In this document: positions 19,214-28,605 of the stretch, piece after piece
Layout of the letters: every line of letters begins with the position of its first letter
Numbering within the stretch: the stretch's first letter is position 1
NCBI GenBank assembly: GCA_002707205.1
Contig: PAMH01000019.1
Coordinates: 1-50,392 of the forward strand
Source of the DNA: Legionellales bacterium
GTDB lineage: Bacteria > Pseudomonadota > Gammaproteobacteria > UBA1113
Reading direction: 5' to 3'
DNA: 50,392 nt
The notes under the pieces: model-generated
Seen by the model: only the letters and a program-made list of their open reading frames with translations
Database searches by the model: none
Told to the model about the DNA's origin: nothing
Program-made: the position numbers and the translations under genes

Positions 19214-20015
19214 AAGTTTTAAATCCGCTGTTTGGAATAAAATCTAGGCTTTCTTTTAAGCCCAACCCTAAAAAACCACTTTGGCATAGGCTATCATAAA
19301 ATAGATTTGTGGCGTGTTCTTGAAGTGCTCGATTAAAATATATAAATACATTTCGACACAAAATAAGATGAATCCCCGCTATTGTTGTATGACTTGTTAA
19401 ATCATGTGGAAGAAAGCTAATTTTATTTTTAATGCTGGGTATAATTTCAAGATTGTCATCTGTTTTTTTAAAGTACTGAAGTAAATTATTTTTACCGCCT
19501 GCTTGTTTATAATTTATTTCATATTGTGCAAGCATTTCACTTTTATATTGACCTTGTTTAGCCCTTTGCAGTGCGTTATGGTTTAGATCCGTTGCTATGA
19601 TGTGGTAATGATTTAGTATATTGAGCTCATGCAAAAGAATAGCTAAACTGTATGCTTCTTCACCTGTAGCACAACCGGCAACCCATATTTTCATACAAGC
19701 GGTTTTTTTAAAAAATGGAACGACCTTTTGCATAATTTCCGTATAAAAACCTGGATCGCGATACATTTCCGTGACTGGAATAGAAATATCAAATAACAGT
19801 TGTTCGAAAAAAGCCACATTGTTAATCACGAGTGGAATCAAGTCAGAAATATTTGTCAAATTATTTTTTCGAATATTATATAACAACCTACGTTGAAAAG
19901 AGGCTAACTTATAATGTGTAAAATCCACATGATAACAGGTTTTAATTGCATGGATAAGTAGGCTGATTTCTAATGCGTGCTTATCCGCTTCATTTATACT
20001 TTTGTAACTAACCAT
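19161..20015 (-). CDS. cheR: CheR-type protein-glutamate methyltransferase
   Basis: CheR transfers methyl groups from SAM to receptor glutamates. The 284-residue protein has the N-terminal helical domain with the SFQRRL motif (39-44), the VTEMYRDP block (81-88), the SAM-binding motif AGCATGEEAYSLA (113-125) and the LILCRNVFIYF motif. No pentapeptide-binding or TPR extension is seen. It overlaps the hybrid kinase gene by 22 bases and cheB by 53 bases. The genes are in the order kinase, cheR, cheB, output, which suggests the kinase itself is the methylation target. Confidence 0.93.
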   Translation of the reverse strand: MVSYKSINEADKHALEISLLIHAIKTCYHVDFTHYKLASFQRRLLYNIRKNNLTNISDLIPLVINNVAFFEQLLFDISIPVTEMYRDPGFYTEIMQKVVPFFKKTACMKIWVAGCATGEEAYSLAILLHELNILNHYHIIATDLNHNALQRAKQGQYKSEMLAQYEINYKQAGGKNNLLQYFKKTDDNLEIIPSIKNKISFLPHDLTSHTTIAGIHLILCRNVFIYFNRALQEHATNLFYDSLCQSGFLGLGLKESLDFIPNSGFKTYDSKYRIYQKTVKSQRP

Positions 20016-23000
20016 TTTTTAACTTTCTTAATTAATAAGTCCATATTAATGGGTTTGGTAATATAATCATTCATGTCAGCACTTAAATACTTTTCTTTAT
20101 CTTCAGCTAAAACTTTTGCAGAAAGTGCAACAATAGGTGTGTGCTTATATTGTTCTAATTGTCGAATCGCTTTTGCAGTTTCGCCACCATCCATAATGGG
20201 CATCATGATATCCATTAATATTAAATCAATATCATGAGCACTTTTTGCTATTTTTAATGCTTTGTGACCATCAGTCGCTGTTATGATATGTGGAGTAATC
20301 ATCGTAAGTATTTTTTTTATTGCAAAAATATTTCTAGCATCATCGTCAACTAAAAGTATCTTTTTATCAGTGAGCGTTTGATGTTTATTGGCTGTTACTA
20401 CTTTTTTATTTTCCTCTAATAAATCGATATCTTCTTTTTTGGCATTAATATTTTTAATAAAGCGCATTGTTGTTTTTTCAATTGGTTTTTTTGCAGTTTC
20501 TTTTCCTTTTATAATTAAGCTATCGCAAAGGCTACTTATGTGAGACGGATCATTAGTAATATCAGCTGCATCAAAGTATAAGATAATAGCAGGGGAGGTG
20601 GTTGTATTTGCTAAGAAATGATTAGCTATTTCATCTAAAGGTAGTGTTTCATTTTTTTTAAAATGTAAAATAATTAAATTATAATTTATTTTTTTAAAAA
20701 AATTATTGAGATCTGCTACATTATTCACAGTATCTATACTTGCTGGTTTGTTTTCTATTTGACCTCCAATTTTTATTGCCAAACTTTGGTCGTGACTGAA
20801 CACAAGTATTTTTTGTGCTTGATTGTTTTGATTTATGACTTTTAATATTTGGTTAATTTTACTAAGATTCACCAAATACCCAATTAAGCCTGTTTTTATT
20901 TCATCTGTTCTTAAGCTGCCAGAGAGAATAAATTGTAGGGATAATTTTGCTATGGTCTCGCTGTTTTTAATTTTAAATAATAGTTTAGGTAAGCCATTTT
21001 CAATCATATTTAAATTTAACATAATAGCATCAGGCAAATTATTATCTAAAAGATTGCTTGCATCTTCTGTGGTAGTGACGTGCCGACACATATATTCATT
21101 ATCATGGCATACCTTGATAAACACATTGGCTAAAGTTTTATCATCTTCAACAATAAGTATTTTTTTAAGACTATTGGATTTTACCAAATTTAGCGCTTTC
21201 TTTTCACTTTGTATTTCAGTGATATTGCCATCTGGTGTCTCATTGATGGGTTCTTCATCATCAGCTGCTTGGTTTAGAGGTAAATACAATATGAATGTAC
21301 TGCCTTTACCTTTTTCGCTCTCTAGGCGGAGATGACCATTTAGTAATTTTGTAAATTGTTTAGAAATAGATAAGCCCAAACCTGTACCGCCATATTTTCT
21401 ACTTGTGGTTCCATCTTCTTGCTGAAAAAACTCAAATACAGAAGCTTGCTTGTCAGAACTAATACCAATACCTGTATCGCTTACGGCTATTGCCAGATAA
21501 TTTTTAAGATTGAAATTAGCATTAAGTAATTCGTTTTCTCGGTGAGGGAGGTATATTTTTAATTTTACGCCACCTTCATCAGTAAATTTCATCGCATTAG
21601 ATAATAAATTACGGATAATTTGCGTAACCCGTTGTTCATCTGTGACTAATTCCTTGGGTACATTTTCAAGAATCTCAGTTTTAAATGTGATATTTTTATC
21701 TTTTGCAATAACTGAAAATGTAGCGTTTAAATATTGAATCATTTCATGAAGATTCATCGTGGAGAAATACATTTCAATTTTCCCGGATTCAACTTTTGCT
21801 AAATCTAATATATCGTTAATTAGCATTAATAAATCTTGACCACTTTTTAGCATTATTTTCGCTGATTCAACTTGTTCTTCAGTCAAGTTATTCTCACTAT
21901 TATTAGCAAATAATTTTGCGAGTATCAATAAGCTATTAAGGGGAGTTCTTAATTCATGTGACATATTAGCAAGAAACTCAGATTTGTATTTGCTTGCTTG
22001 GGATAACTCGTCTGCTTTAGTTTCAAGTTCAGATTTTGCAGATGCTAGCGCTGTATTAGCTTCTTGCATTCGTGATTTTTGTAATTCTAGTTCTTTAGTA
22101 CGTTGTTCTAGCTCATTATTGATTTTTTGTTGCTCTTCATCTTTAATTCTAAGTTCTTCTTCAGAGGCTTTTAAGATTTGTGTTTGTAATTCCAATTCTT
22201 CATTTGTTGCTTTTAATTCTTCTTGTTGAGTGCTTAATTTTTCAGCTAAGCTTTCTTGTTCATGTAATAACTCTTCGGTTAATATCTGCTGTTGAGTTGC
22301 TTGTATGTGACTGGATAAAATAGGCGTGAGCGAGTCTAAATATTGATAGACTAGCTGATTAACTGCGGTTATCCAAACAACTTCGCACACGCCAATGAGT
22401 TTTTTTTCATAGATAAGAGGGAATGCATAAATAGATTTTGAAGCTTGCTTGACTAATCCAGTATCAACCTCTTGGCTTGAGTTAGGAATATCATCTAATT
22501 GTATAGCCTTTTGTTCATAGGCAACTTGGCCAATTAATCCCTGACCAATTTCATACTGATTATCTAGACCATTATTTTCAGATACCGCAAAGGTTCCATG
22601 TAATAAAAGCTTATTTTCGCGATTTAGCAGATAAATTGCGCCCATTCCTGCACTAATGTGTCGGCAAATAACACTTAAGCTATCGTTACATAATTTATTA
22701 ATATCTCTGGCATCGCTAATAGCATTTGCAAATTGAGCCAGTCCATCTTTAAGCCAATTTTGTTCATCATTACGGTGTTTATTATTTCTTAATGCCTCAG
22801 TCATATTTTGTAATGCAATACCAAGCTCATCATGTGCTGAGCGCGGTTTCATTTCAGAGGTGTAATCACCATTAACAATTGCATTGGCCTGTTTTACGAT
22901 AGCGTTAAAATTATCTAGCATCTTATTTGTACTAATTGCTAGTTTATCATTCTTGCTTTTAATTTTAACTTGGTGGTTATAATCACCCTCTGACATTTTA

Positions 23001-23893
23001 GTATTAACATCAGCAATTGTTTTTAAAGTTTTTACAACATGGTTAATGGAGTGACTCAATTGTTCAAATTCATATGCCTCAGAAAGGTTAATGTTTTGTT
23101 CTAAATCACCTTTAGCAATTTCATTTGTCATTTGCATCAGATTTCTGATAGGTTTTGTCACAAGGTTTGTTAGAACAATTCCGAGTAAAATACATAGAAT
23201 AAGACCAATAAGTAAAAATGCAGCATCAACAAATAAAATATGTATGATTTGTTTTCGTGCATTTTGTAAACCTGCAAATAAAACACTTTCTCGTTCATGG
23301 ATGAAGTTAGTTAATATATTCTCAGTTTCAGTTGCAATTGGATAGATATTATTATAAAAATTTTCAACTTCTTTTTCTGAGTTTGTCGTATCAATTTTAC
23401 TTGTATCATTAATCGTTCTATATAAGACATCTAAATTATCATGGATTTGTTTGATTCGGGCTTCAGTGCGTTCATCTTTAACATTTTGCAATGCGCTGAT
23501 ACTGGGTATTATTTTTTGTTTCCAAGCAACATCACGTTGTAACTTATATTTAGATTCTTTACTAATGAGCCAATCACGTTCATTTGACATGAGTACATGT
23601 AACCCACTAATAATGCGCATGGCCTGTGCCATTTGTGGTGTAATTTGAAGATATAATCTTTGGTTAATTTTATCGGTTTGATTAATTTTGATGAGGGTAA
23701 AGGTAATTGTACCGATCAGCACCAAAGCAACGAGACCAAAGCCAATTCCAATCTTGACGCTCAGTTTTTGTTGGTTTTTTTTATTTCGCCCAAATAACAT
23801 TGCATAATCCATATGTTTGATTATATATAAGTATCGTTCAAGCAGCTTTGAAATGCGAAATTTTAATAAAATATTTTTGCAAAGATAGCGCAT
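19994..23893 (-). CDS. membrane hybrid histidine kinase: HAMP-GAF-coiled coil-HisKA-HATPase and three receivers
   Basis: The 1299-residue protein has two membrane helices (about 47-69 and 214-243) flanking a ~145-residue extracytoplasmic helical sensor. Then come tandem HAMP-like segments (240-370), a GAF domain (395-535) and a long Glu/Gln-rich coiled coil (535-635). The kinase core has phospho-His646 in SHELRTP, the N-box near 762, DTGIG (806-810) and GGTGLGLS (835-842). Three receiver-like domains follow. In the first (911-1020) the phosphoacceptor is Asn960; in the second (1028-1130) it is His1077; only the third (1178-1295) is complete, with Asp1228 and Lys1280. The start is uncertain: Met28 or Met32 (23800) gives a more usual N-terminus, and no clear ribosome site marks any of them. 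First gene of the cheR-cheB-GGDEF/EAL operon. Confidence 0.92.
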   Translation of the reverse strand: MRYLCKNILLKFRISKLLERYLYIIKHMDYAMLFGRNKKNQQKLSVKIGIGFGLVALVLIGTITFTLIKINQTDKINQRLYLQITPQMAQAMRIISGLHVLMSNERDWLISKESKYKLQRDVAWKQKIIPSISALQNVKDERTEARIKQIHDNLDVLYRTINDTSKIDTTNSEKEVENFYNNIYPIATETENILTNFIHERESVLFAGLQNARKQIIHILFVDAAFLLIGLILCILLGIVLTNLVTKPIRNLMQMTNEIAKGDLEQNINLSEAYEFEQLSHSINHVVKTLKTIADVNTKMSEGDYNHQVKIKSKNDKLAISTNKMLDNFNAIVKQANAIVNGDYTSEMKPRSAHDELGIALQNMTEALRNNKHRNDEQNWLKDGLAQFANAISDARDINKLCNDSLSVICRHISAGMGAIYLLNRENKLLLHGTFAVSENNGLDNQYEIGQGLIGQVAYEQKAIQLDDIPNSSQEVDTGLVKQASKSIYAFPLIYEKKLIGVCEVVWITAVNQLVYQYLDSLTPILSSHIQATQQQILTEELLHEQESLAEKLSTQQEELKATNEELELQTQILKASEEELRIKDEEQQKINNELEQRTKELELQKSRMQEANTALASAKSELETKADELSQASKYKSEFLANMSHELRTPLNSLLILAKLFANNSENNLTEEQVESAKIMLKSGQDLLMLINDILDLAKVESGKIEMYFSTMNLHEMIQYLNATFSVIAKDKNITFKTEILENVPKELVTDEQRVTQIIRNLLSNAMKFTDEGGVKLKIYLPHRENELLNANFNLKNYLAIAVSDTGIGISSDKQASVFEFFQQEDGTTSRKYGGTGLGLSISKQFTKLLNGHLRLESEKGKGSTFILYLPLNQAADDEEPINETPDGNITEIQSEKKALNLVKSNSLKKILIVEDDKTLANVFIKVCHDNEYMCRHVTTTEDASNLLDNNLPDAIMLNLNMIENGLPKLLFKIKNSETIAKLSLQFILSGSLRTDEIKTGLIGYLVNLSKINQILKVINQNNQAQKILVFSHDQSLAIKIGGQIENKPASIDTVNNVADLNNFFKKINYNLIILHFKKNETLPLDEIANHFLANTTTSPAIILYFDAADITNDPSHISSLCDSLIIKGKETAKKPIEKTTMRFIKNINAKKEDIDLLEENKKVVTANKHQTLTDKKILLVDDDARNIFAIKKILTMITPHIITATDGHKALKIAKSAHDIDLILMDIMMPIMDGGETAKAIRQLEQYKHTPIVALSAKVLAEDKEKYLSADMNDYITKPINMDLLIKKVKKWLVTKV

Positions 23894-24126
23894 TCTGAGA
23901 TAAAAATAAGCTGTTATTATGCTTTAAAGAGGTCGTTAAGTCCTATGTTGCTTGAGCACAATACATTTGCTAACTTTTAGTATAATATTTACACATGACT
24001 TGATTTGTTGATTAAGTTATGTCAATAATTAAAAAGATCAAATAATTAATTAAAAGATAATTTTAACTTATCGTGCTAAAGTATTATTTGAGAAATTTAT
24101 TTATTTTAATGCTTAGGGAGTATCTA

Positions 24127-24306
24127 ATGGCACAAAAAGTTTTTAGTTTGGTTGTTATTGTGGTGGCGATTGCAATGGGCGTTTTAGCAAGTGTTTTGCC
24201 TAGCGAACGATTAGCTGATTTAGTACTGATTTCTAAATTCTTTTTATCGATGGTACCTGTATTATTAGTAGGTGCACTGATTAAATATCTTATTCGAGCT
24301 GAGTGA
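24127..24306 (+). CDS. small conserved-looking membrane protein (59 residues)
   Basis: This is a 59-residue, strongly hydrophobic protein with two predicted membrane helices (about 4-26 and 34-56) joined by a short polar turn (LPSERLADL). It ends with a basic/acidic tail (KYLIRAE). The start at 24127 is preceded by AGGGAG (24115-24120) 6 bases upstream; the in-frame ATG at 24073 lacks such a site. The compact two-helix layout resembles small uncharacterised inner-membrane proteins of gammaproteobacteria, but I do not recognise a named family. A TATAAT element at 23981 lies upstream without a well-spaced -35 box. Confidence 0.65.
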   Translation: MAQKVFSLVVIVVAIAMGVLASVLPSERLADLVLISKFFLSMVPVLLVGALIKYLIRAE

Positions 24307-24338
24307 AAATAAGTATTTTATTATTTGCGCGAGATAAC

Positions 24339-24406
24339 GTAAAATTTGTGAGCATGTGATAATGGTATAATATTATATCTTTTTATGATGCGTTCACAAA
24401 TTTTAC
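24339..24406. terminator. bidirectional hairpin between the small membrane protein gene and map
   Basis: GTAAAATTTGTGA at 24339-24351 is the exact reverse complement of TCACAAATTTTAC at 24394-24406. A further GCAT/ATGC pair lies just inside, and the loop holds the self-complementary TATAATATTATA. It sits between two convergent genes, which fits a terminator used from both sides. No long T-run follows directly, so a protective or processing role is also possible. Confidence 0.55.
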
Positions 24407-24464
24407 ACTTTTGAATTTCTATCAATATAGAATGTTAGTATTGCATATCATCTAACTTTTGGCG

Positions 24465-25235
24465 TTAGTGTTCTTTTTCTTCATTTCGTAAGGTTAAAAT
24501 TTCATATCCTGTCTCTGTCACTAAAATAGTATGTTCCCATTGAGCAGATAGGCTTCTGTCCTTTGTGACAACAGTCCAATCATCAGACAGCAGTTTGACT
24601 GCTGCTTTTCCAACGTTCACCATGGGCTCAATAGTAAATATCATTCCTGCTTTAAGGGTTAGGCCAGTGTTAGGTTTGCCATAATGTAATACTTGAGGTT
24701 CTTCATGGAATTGTCGTCCAATACCATGTCCACAATATTCACGTACAACAGAGGTACGATTTTTTTCAGCGTGGCACTGGATAGCCGCACCAATATCGCC
24801 AAGCTTAGTACCGGGCTTAACCAATTCAATGCCAATATCTAGGCATTCTTTTGCAATTCGGCAAATTCGTTCAGCCATGACGTTTGATTTTCCAACAACA
24901 AACATTTTGCTGGTATCACCATGAAAACCATCTTTAATAACAGTAACATCAATATTGATAATGTCTCCGTCTTTTAAAACTTTACTACTTGGAATACCGT
25001 GACAAACTTGATGATTAACTGATGTGCAGATTGATTTGGGAAATCCATGATAATTCAGTGGTGCGGGTATTGCATTTTGTACATTAACAATATAATCGTG
25101 ACAAATATCGTTGAGCTCCTGTGTCGTTACGCCTACTTTGACATGTGCGCCAATCATTTCTAATACTTCGCCCGCCAATTTTCCAGCAATACGCATTTTT
25201 TCTATTTCATCGTGGTTTTTTATATGAACTGTCAT
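24465..25235 (-). CDS. map: methionine aminopeptidase type I
   Basis: Map removes the initiator methionine from new proteins. The 256-residue sequence has the two-metal site: the Asp residues in INIDVTV and HGDTSKMF, the His in GHGIGRQFHEEPQ, and the Glu residues in FTIEPMV and QWEHTILVTE. The start at 25235 follows an AGGA ribosome site. It is divergent from rpsB, the common arrangement in proteobacteria, and the two share the 230-base control region between them. Confidence 0.97.
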   Translation of the reverse strand: MTVHIKNHDEIEKMRIAGKLAGEVLEMIGAHVKVGVTTQELNDICHDYIVNVQNAIPAPLNYHGFPKSICTSVNHQVCHGIPSSKVLKDGDIINIDVTVIKDGFHGDTSKMFVVGKSNVMAERICRIAKECLDIGIELVKPGTKLGDIGAAIQCHAEKNRTSVVREYCGHGIGRQFHEEPQVLHYGKPNTGLTLKAGMIFTIEPMVNVGKAAVKLLSDDWTVVTKDRSLSAQWEHTILVTETGYEILTLRNEEKEH

Positions 25236-25302
25236 AAATTATCCTGTGCACTGTCAATGATAAAACGGTAAGGTACCTAATTTAGAACAAGCATACCGCC
25301 TA

Positions 25303-25331
25303 TTGTTGTTTAGCGCAAATTATGATATAAA
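25303..25331 (+). promoter_or_regulatory. candidate sigma-70 promoter of rpsB-tsf
   Basis: TTGTTG (25303-25308) and TATAAA (25326-25331) are separated by exactly 17 bases. Transcription from here would give a leader of about 130 bases before rpsB, which covers the foldable element downstream. The match is good but judged by eye. Confidence 0.5.
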
Positions 25332-25379
25332 CACTCCACTGTTATAGCGGGTTTTAGCTGTAGCAAATTTAAATTCACA

Positions 25380-25459
25380 CATCTATCGACACATGGCTAT
25401 GGGTGCTTAGTCTCATACTAGGTATAGGCATGGGATAGATGGAGGCATAACCCAGAGGA
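25380..25459 (+). promoter_or_regulatory. rpsB leader RNA with predicted pseudoknot (S2 autoregulation candidate)
   Basis: The outer stem is CATCTATC (25380-25387) with GATAGATG (25434-25441). An inner stem pairs CATGGCTAT (25392-25400) with ATAGGCATG (25424-25432), with one G-G mismatch. The enclosed loop starts with GGGT (25401-25404), complementary to ACCC at 25450-25453, immediately before the AGAGGA ribosome site (25454-25459). That loop-to-downstream pairing is a pseudoknot. Gammaproteobacterial rpsB leaders are known to carry an S2-binding element with a pseudoknot (t44 RNA), so autoregulation is the likely role. Identity with that family is inferred from position and fold. Confidence 0.55.
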
Positions 25460-25465
25460 AAAAGT

Positions 25466-26200
25466 ATGTCAATTAGTATGCGAACTATGATCGAGGCCGG
25501 TGTTCATTTTGGCCATCAAAAGCGTTATTGGAACCCAAAAATGGAAGAGTATATTTTTGGTGTTAACAATAAGATTCATATCATTAATTTAGAAAAAACC
25601 TTACCATTATTCAAAGATGCATTAAATTTTATTAGTAAGGTTTCTGCAAACAAAGGCAAAGTTTTATTTGTTGGAACTAAACATGCAGCGAGAGATGCTG
25701 TGCGTGAAGCAGCAGAAAGCTGTGGTATGCCTTTTGTAAATCACCGTTGGTTAGGTGGAATGCTAACAAATTATAAAACAGTGCGTCAGTCAATCAAACG
25801 TTTAGTTGAATTGGAGCGTATGTCACTGGATGGTACGTTTAAGCATTTGACAAAAAAAGAAGGGTTACAATTAACGCGTGAAAAGGAAAAATTAGAAACT
25901 AGCATTGGCGGTATTAAAAATATGGGTGGTTTGCCTGATGCTATTTTTGTGATTGATGTAGGTCATGAAAATATTGCTATTCAAGAAGCAAAACGACTAG
26001 GTATCCCTGTAATTGGTATTGTTGATACGAATAATGCGCCTGATGGGGTTGATTATATTATCCCTGGAAATGATGATGCTACTCGTGCTATCAATTTTTA
26101 CTGTAATGCTATTGCAGAGGTTATTTCTGATGCAAAAGAAGCAAGCAAAACAGTGAAGGCTGAAGATACAAAAGAAGAGCAGGATGAAAGTGCATCTTAA
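25466..26200 (+). CDS. rpsB: 30S ribosomal protein S2
   Basis: S2 is a late-assembling small-subunit protein, needed for S1 binding. The 244-residue protein starts [24 protein letters not shown] and contains the family blocks [29 protein letters not shown] and [24 protein letters not shown]. The C-terminal tail is acidic and Glu-rich. It follows the leader element, with AGAGGA 6 bases upstream of the ATG, and precedes tsf. Confidence 0.98.
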   Translation: MSISMRTMIEAGVHFGHQKRYWNPKMEEYIFGVNNKIHIINLEKTLPLFKDALNFISKVSANKGKVLFVGTKHAARDAVREAAESCGMPFVNHRWLGGMLTNYKTVRQSIKRLVELERMSLDGTFKHLTKKEGLQLTREKEKLETSIGGIKNMGGLPDAIFVIDVGHENIAIQEAKRLGIPVIGIVDTNNAPDGVDYIIPGNDDATRAINFYCNAIAEVISDAKEASKTVKAEDTKEEQDESAS

Positions 26201-26213
26201 TTAAATTTTATCT

Positions 26214-26247
26214 TACCTAAATACCAATGTTCTTTGGTATTTAGGTA
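26214..26247 (+). terminator. hairpin between rpsB and tsf (attenuator or processing site)
   Basis: TACCTAAATACCA (26214-26226) and TGGTATTTAGGTA (26235-26247) form a perfect 13-bp stem with an 8-base loop. There is no T-run after it, so partial termination or RNA processing is more likely than full termination. This would set the ratio of S2 to EF-Ts. Confidence 0.55.
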
Positions 26248-26312
26248 GCCACGTAGTAAAAAATTAGTTATAGCTTTGTATAATTAAGCAAATTTGAAAA
26301 TGGGGTTTTAAT

Positions 26313-27185
26313 ATGGCAATTACTGCAGCAATTGTAAAAGAATTAAGAGAAAGAACAGACGCGCCAATGATGGAGTGCAAAAAATATTTGATTGAAACTA
26401 ATGGGGATGTTGAAAAGGCAATCGAGTTAATGCGTAAATCAGGTGCAGCAAAAGCCGCTAAGAAAGAAGGTCGAATCACTGCTGAAGGTATTATTCTTGT
26501 TGCCACTTCTGAGGATAAGAAAGTTGGCGTAGTTATTGAAATTAACTCTGAGACTGACTTTGTTGCTAGAAGTGACGATTTTAAGCAGTTTGCCAGCAAT
26601 ATTCTTGCAATTGCATTGGCGAATCGTACATCAAGTGTTGAAGCATTATTAGCTGTTGCTACTGAGAATGGAACAGTTGATGAGTTGCGACAAGCATTAA
26701 TCGCTAAAATCGGTGAAAACATTAATATACGTCGTGTTGAATTAATTGAAAGTGAGTATGAAGTTGCTCATTATAGTCATGGCGACAGGATTGGTGTGCT
26801 AGTTAACTTTAAAGGGGCAGAAAATCTAGGTAAAGATATTGCTATGCACATTGCTGCGAGTAATCCGCAGGTGGTTGCTCCTGAACAAGTTTCAGAGGAT
26901 GTGATTAATAAAGAAAAAGAAATTTATATTTCGCAAGCAGCTGAAAGTGGTAAACCACAAGATATTATTGAAAAAATGGTTGTTGGACGAATTAATAAAT
27001 TCTTGAATGAAATTAGCTTAGAGGGACAACCTTTTGTTAAAGATCCAGACACAACTGTAGGCAAATGGCTAAAAACAAATAATGCTGAAGTTTTTGCGTT
27101 TTCACGATTTGAAGTTGGTGAAGGCATTGAGAAAAAAGAAGATAATTTTGTGGATGAGGTTTTAGCCCAAGCACGTGGCGAATAA
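26313..27185 (+). CDS. tsf: translation elongation factor Ts
   Basis: EF-Ts exchanges GDP for GTP on EF-Tu. The 290-residue protein has the N-terminal UBA-like part and the signature [15 protein letters not shown], then [10 protein letters not shown] and the C-terminal half with [10 protein letters not shown]. Length is normal. It lies between rpsB and pyrH in the standard order, with 112 bases to rpsB and 2 bases to pyrH. Confidence 0.98.
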   Translation: MAITAAIVKELRERTDAPMMECKKYLIETNGDVEKAIELMRKSGAAKAAKKEGRITAEGIILVATSEDKKVGVVIEINSETDFVARSDDFKQFASNILAIALANRTSSVEALLAVATENGTVDELRQALIAKIGENINIRRVELIESEYEVAHYSHGDRIGVLVNFKGAENLGKDIAMHIAASNPQVVAPEQVSEDVINKEKEIYISQAAESGKPQDIIEKMVVGRINKFLNEISLEGQPFVKDPDTTVGKWLKTNNAEVFAFSRFEVGEGIEKKEDNFVDEVLAQARGE

Positions 27186-27187
27186 AT

Positions 27188-27925
27188 ATGAATGACACGA
27201 CTACCAATAACCTAATTTACCGTAGAGTCCTATTAAAGTTAAGTGGCGAAGCACTACAAGGAAATGATGCTGCTGGAATCTCTCCAAAGATTTTAGAACA
27301 ATTTGCGAGTGATATTAAAGTGCTTGTTGAGCTCGGTGTTGAGATTGGATTGGTTATTGGTGGTGGTAATTTATTTAGAGGTGCTGCCTTATCTGAAGCT
27401 GGTCTCGACCGCGTTACTGGCGATTATATGGGCATGTTAGCCACTATGATGAATGCGCTAGCAATGAGAGATGCTTTAGAACGCTTAAATATTCCAACGT
27501 ATACAATGTCGGCGTTACCGATAAATGGTGTTATTGAGCCATTTGATAGACGTGAGGCTGTATATCAGTTATCACAAAAGAAAGTGGTATTATTTTCAGC
27601 TGGGATAGGTAGCCCTTATTTTACAACTGATTCAGCGGCAAGTTTAAGAGCTGTTGAAATTAATGCGGATATTTTATTAAAGGCTACCAAAGTTGATGGC
27701 ATTTATAATGCTGATCCCATCTTGAATAAATCTGCAAAACGATATGAATGTTTATCTTATAACGAAGTGATAGAAAAAAATCTAAAAGTGATGGATGCAA
27801 CAGCTATTTGTTTATGTAGAGATCATAATATGTTAATTCGAGTTTTTGATAGTGGAAAGCCTAACGTCCTGAAAAAAATTGTTTTAGGAGAACCAGAAGG
27901 AACGTTGGTGCAAGAGGAGAAATAA
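27188..27925 (+). CDS. pyrH: UMP kinase
   Basis: PyrH phosphorylates UMP to UDP and is essential for nucleotide and cell-wall precursor supply. The 245-residue protein has the amino-acid-kinase motifs [21 protein letters not shown], the UMP-binding [18 protein letters not shown] and [16 protein letters not shown]. It starts 2 bases after the tsf stop and ends 1 base before frr, so it is in the same operon. Confidence 0.97.
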   Translation: MNDTTTNNLIYRRVLLKLSGEALQGNDAAGISPKILEQFASDIKVLVELGVEIGLVIGGGNLFRGAALSEAGLDRVTGDYMGMLATMMNALAMRDALERLNIPTYTMSALPINGVIEPFDRREAVYQLSQKKVVLFSAGIGSPYFTTDSAASLRAVEINADILLKATKVDGIYNADPILNKSAKRYECLSYNEVIEKNLKVMDATAICLCRDHNMLIRVFDSGKPNVLKKIVLGEPEGTLVQEEK

Positions 27926-27926
27926 A

Positions 27927-28484
27927 ATGGCAGAACAAATTTTAAAAGACGCAGAAAGTCGAATGGGAAAGACCATTGAGGCTTTAATACAAGAGTTAGC
28001 AAAAATTAGAACAGGTCGAGCACATCCATCTTTATTAGACTCGGTAGTAGTACCTTATTATGGTGCAGATGTACCATTAAGTCAGGTTGCAAATGTAACC
28101 ACAGGTGATTCACGAATGTTACTTGTGACGCCTTGGGAAAAATCAATGGTTGCGGCTATTGAAAAGGCAATTATGCAAGCAAATCTTGGATTAAATCCTG
28201 CAAGTGTGGGTGAATTGATTCGTGTACCTCTACCGCCGCTCACTGAAGAGCGTCGTAAAGAGCTCATTAAAGTTGTAAAACAAGAAATTGAAAATGCTAA
28301 AGTTGCAATTAGAAATATTCGTCGTGATGCAAATAATCATTTTAAAGAATGCTTAAAAGCAAAAGAGATTAATGAAGATGATGATAGAAAGTATCAAGAT
28401 TTGATTCAAAAAATGACGGATAAAAATATTGCTGAAATTGATAAGGTTTTTTCTGCAAAAGAAAAGGATTTAATGTCAATATAA
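27927..28484 (+). CDS. frr: ribosome recycling factor
   Basis: RRF splits the post-termination ribosome together with EF-G. The 185-residue sequence shows the typical [24 protein letters not shown] start, the [14 protein letters not shown] domain II block and the [13 protein letters not shown] segment. It starts 1 base after the pyrH stop with an AGAGGAGA ribosome site overlapping the pyrH end. It is followed by a terminator, not by dxr. Confidence 0.98.
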   Translation: MAEQILKDAESRMGKTIEALIQELAKIRTGRAHPSLLDSVVVPYYGADVPLSQVANVTTGDSRMLLVTPWEKSMVAAIEKAIMQANLGLNPASVGELIRVPLPPLTEERRKELIKVVKQEIENAKVAIRNIRRDANNHFKECLKAKEINEDDDRKYQDLIQKMTDKNIAEIDKVFSAKEKDLMSI

Positions 28485-28518
28485 GCCTCTTGAATTATCG
28501 ATGTGAAGATAAAAAAAT

Positions 28519-28605
28519 GTACTCAGATAAGATAAATTTGTCATAATTTTAGTAGGTGAGCTTCTAAAATTATAGTGCTTTATCTAGGGTACTTTTTATT
28601 TTTAT
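28519..28605 (+). terminator. terminator after frr with nested hairpins
   Basis: A perfect 10-bp hairpin, ATAATTTTAG (28543-28552) with CTAAAATTAT (28564-28573), sits inside a longer imperfect pair: GTAC (28519-28522) and AGATAA (28525-28530) with TTATCT (28580-28585) and GTAC (28589-28592). TTTTTATTTTT follows at once. It separates the rpsB-tsf-pyrH-frr group from uppS. Confidence 0.6.

Noticed and set aside
21984-22229. Plus-strand Ser/Cys-rich frame inside the hybrid kinase
   Set aside because: It is the antisense image of the Glu/Gln-rich coiled coil; low complexity explains the open frame.
23952-23986. TTGAGC and TATAAT before the small membrane protein as a promoter
   Set aside because: The -10 box is perfect, but the nearest -35-like boxes are 23 or 8 bases away.
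26264-26722. 152-codon minus-strand frame across the start of tsf
   Set aside because: It is antisense to a certain EF-Ts gene and has no recognisable domain or ribosome site.
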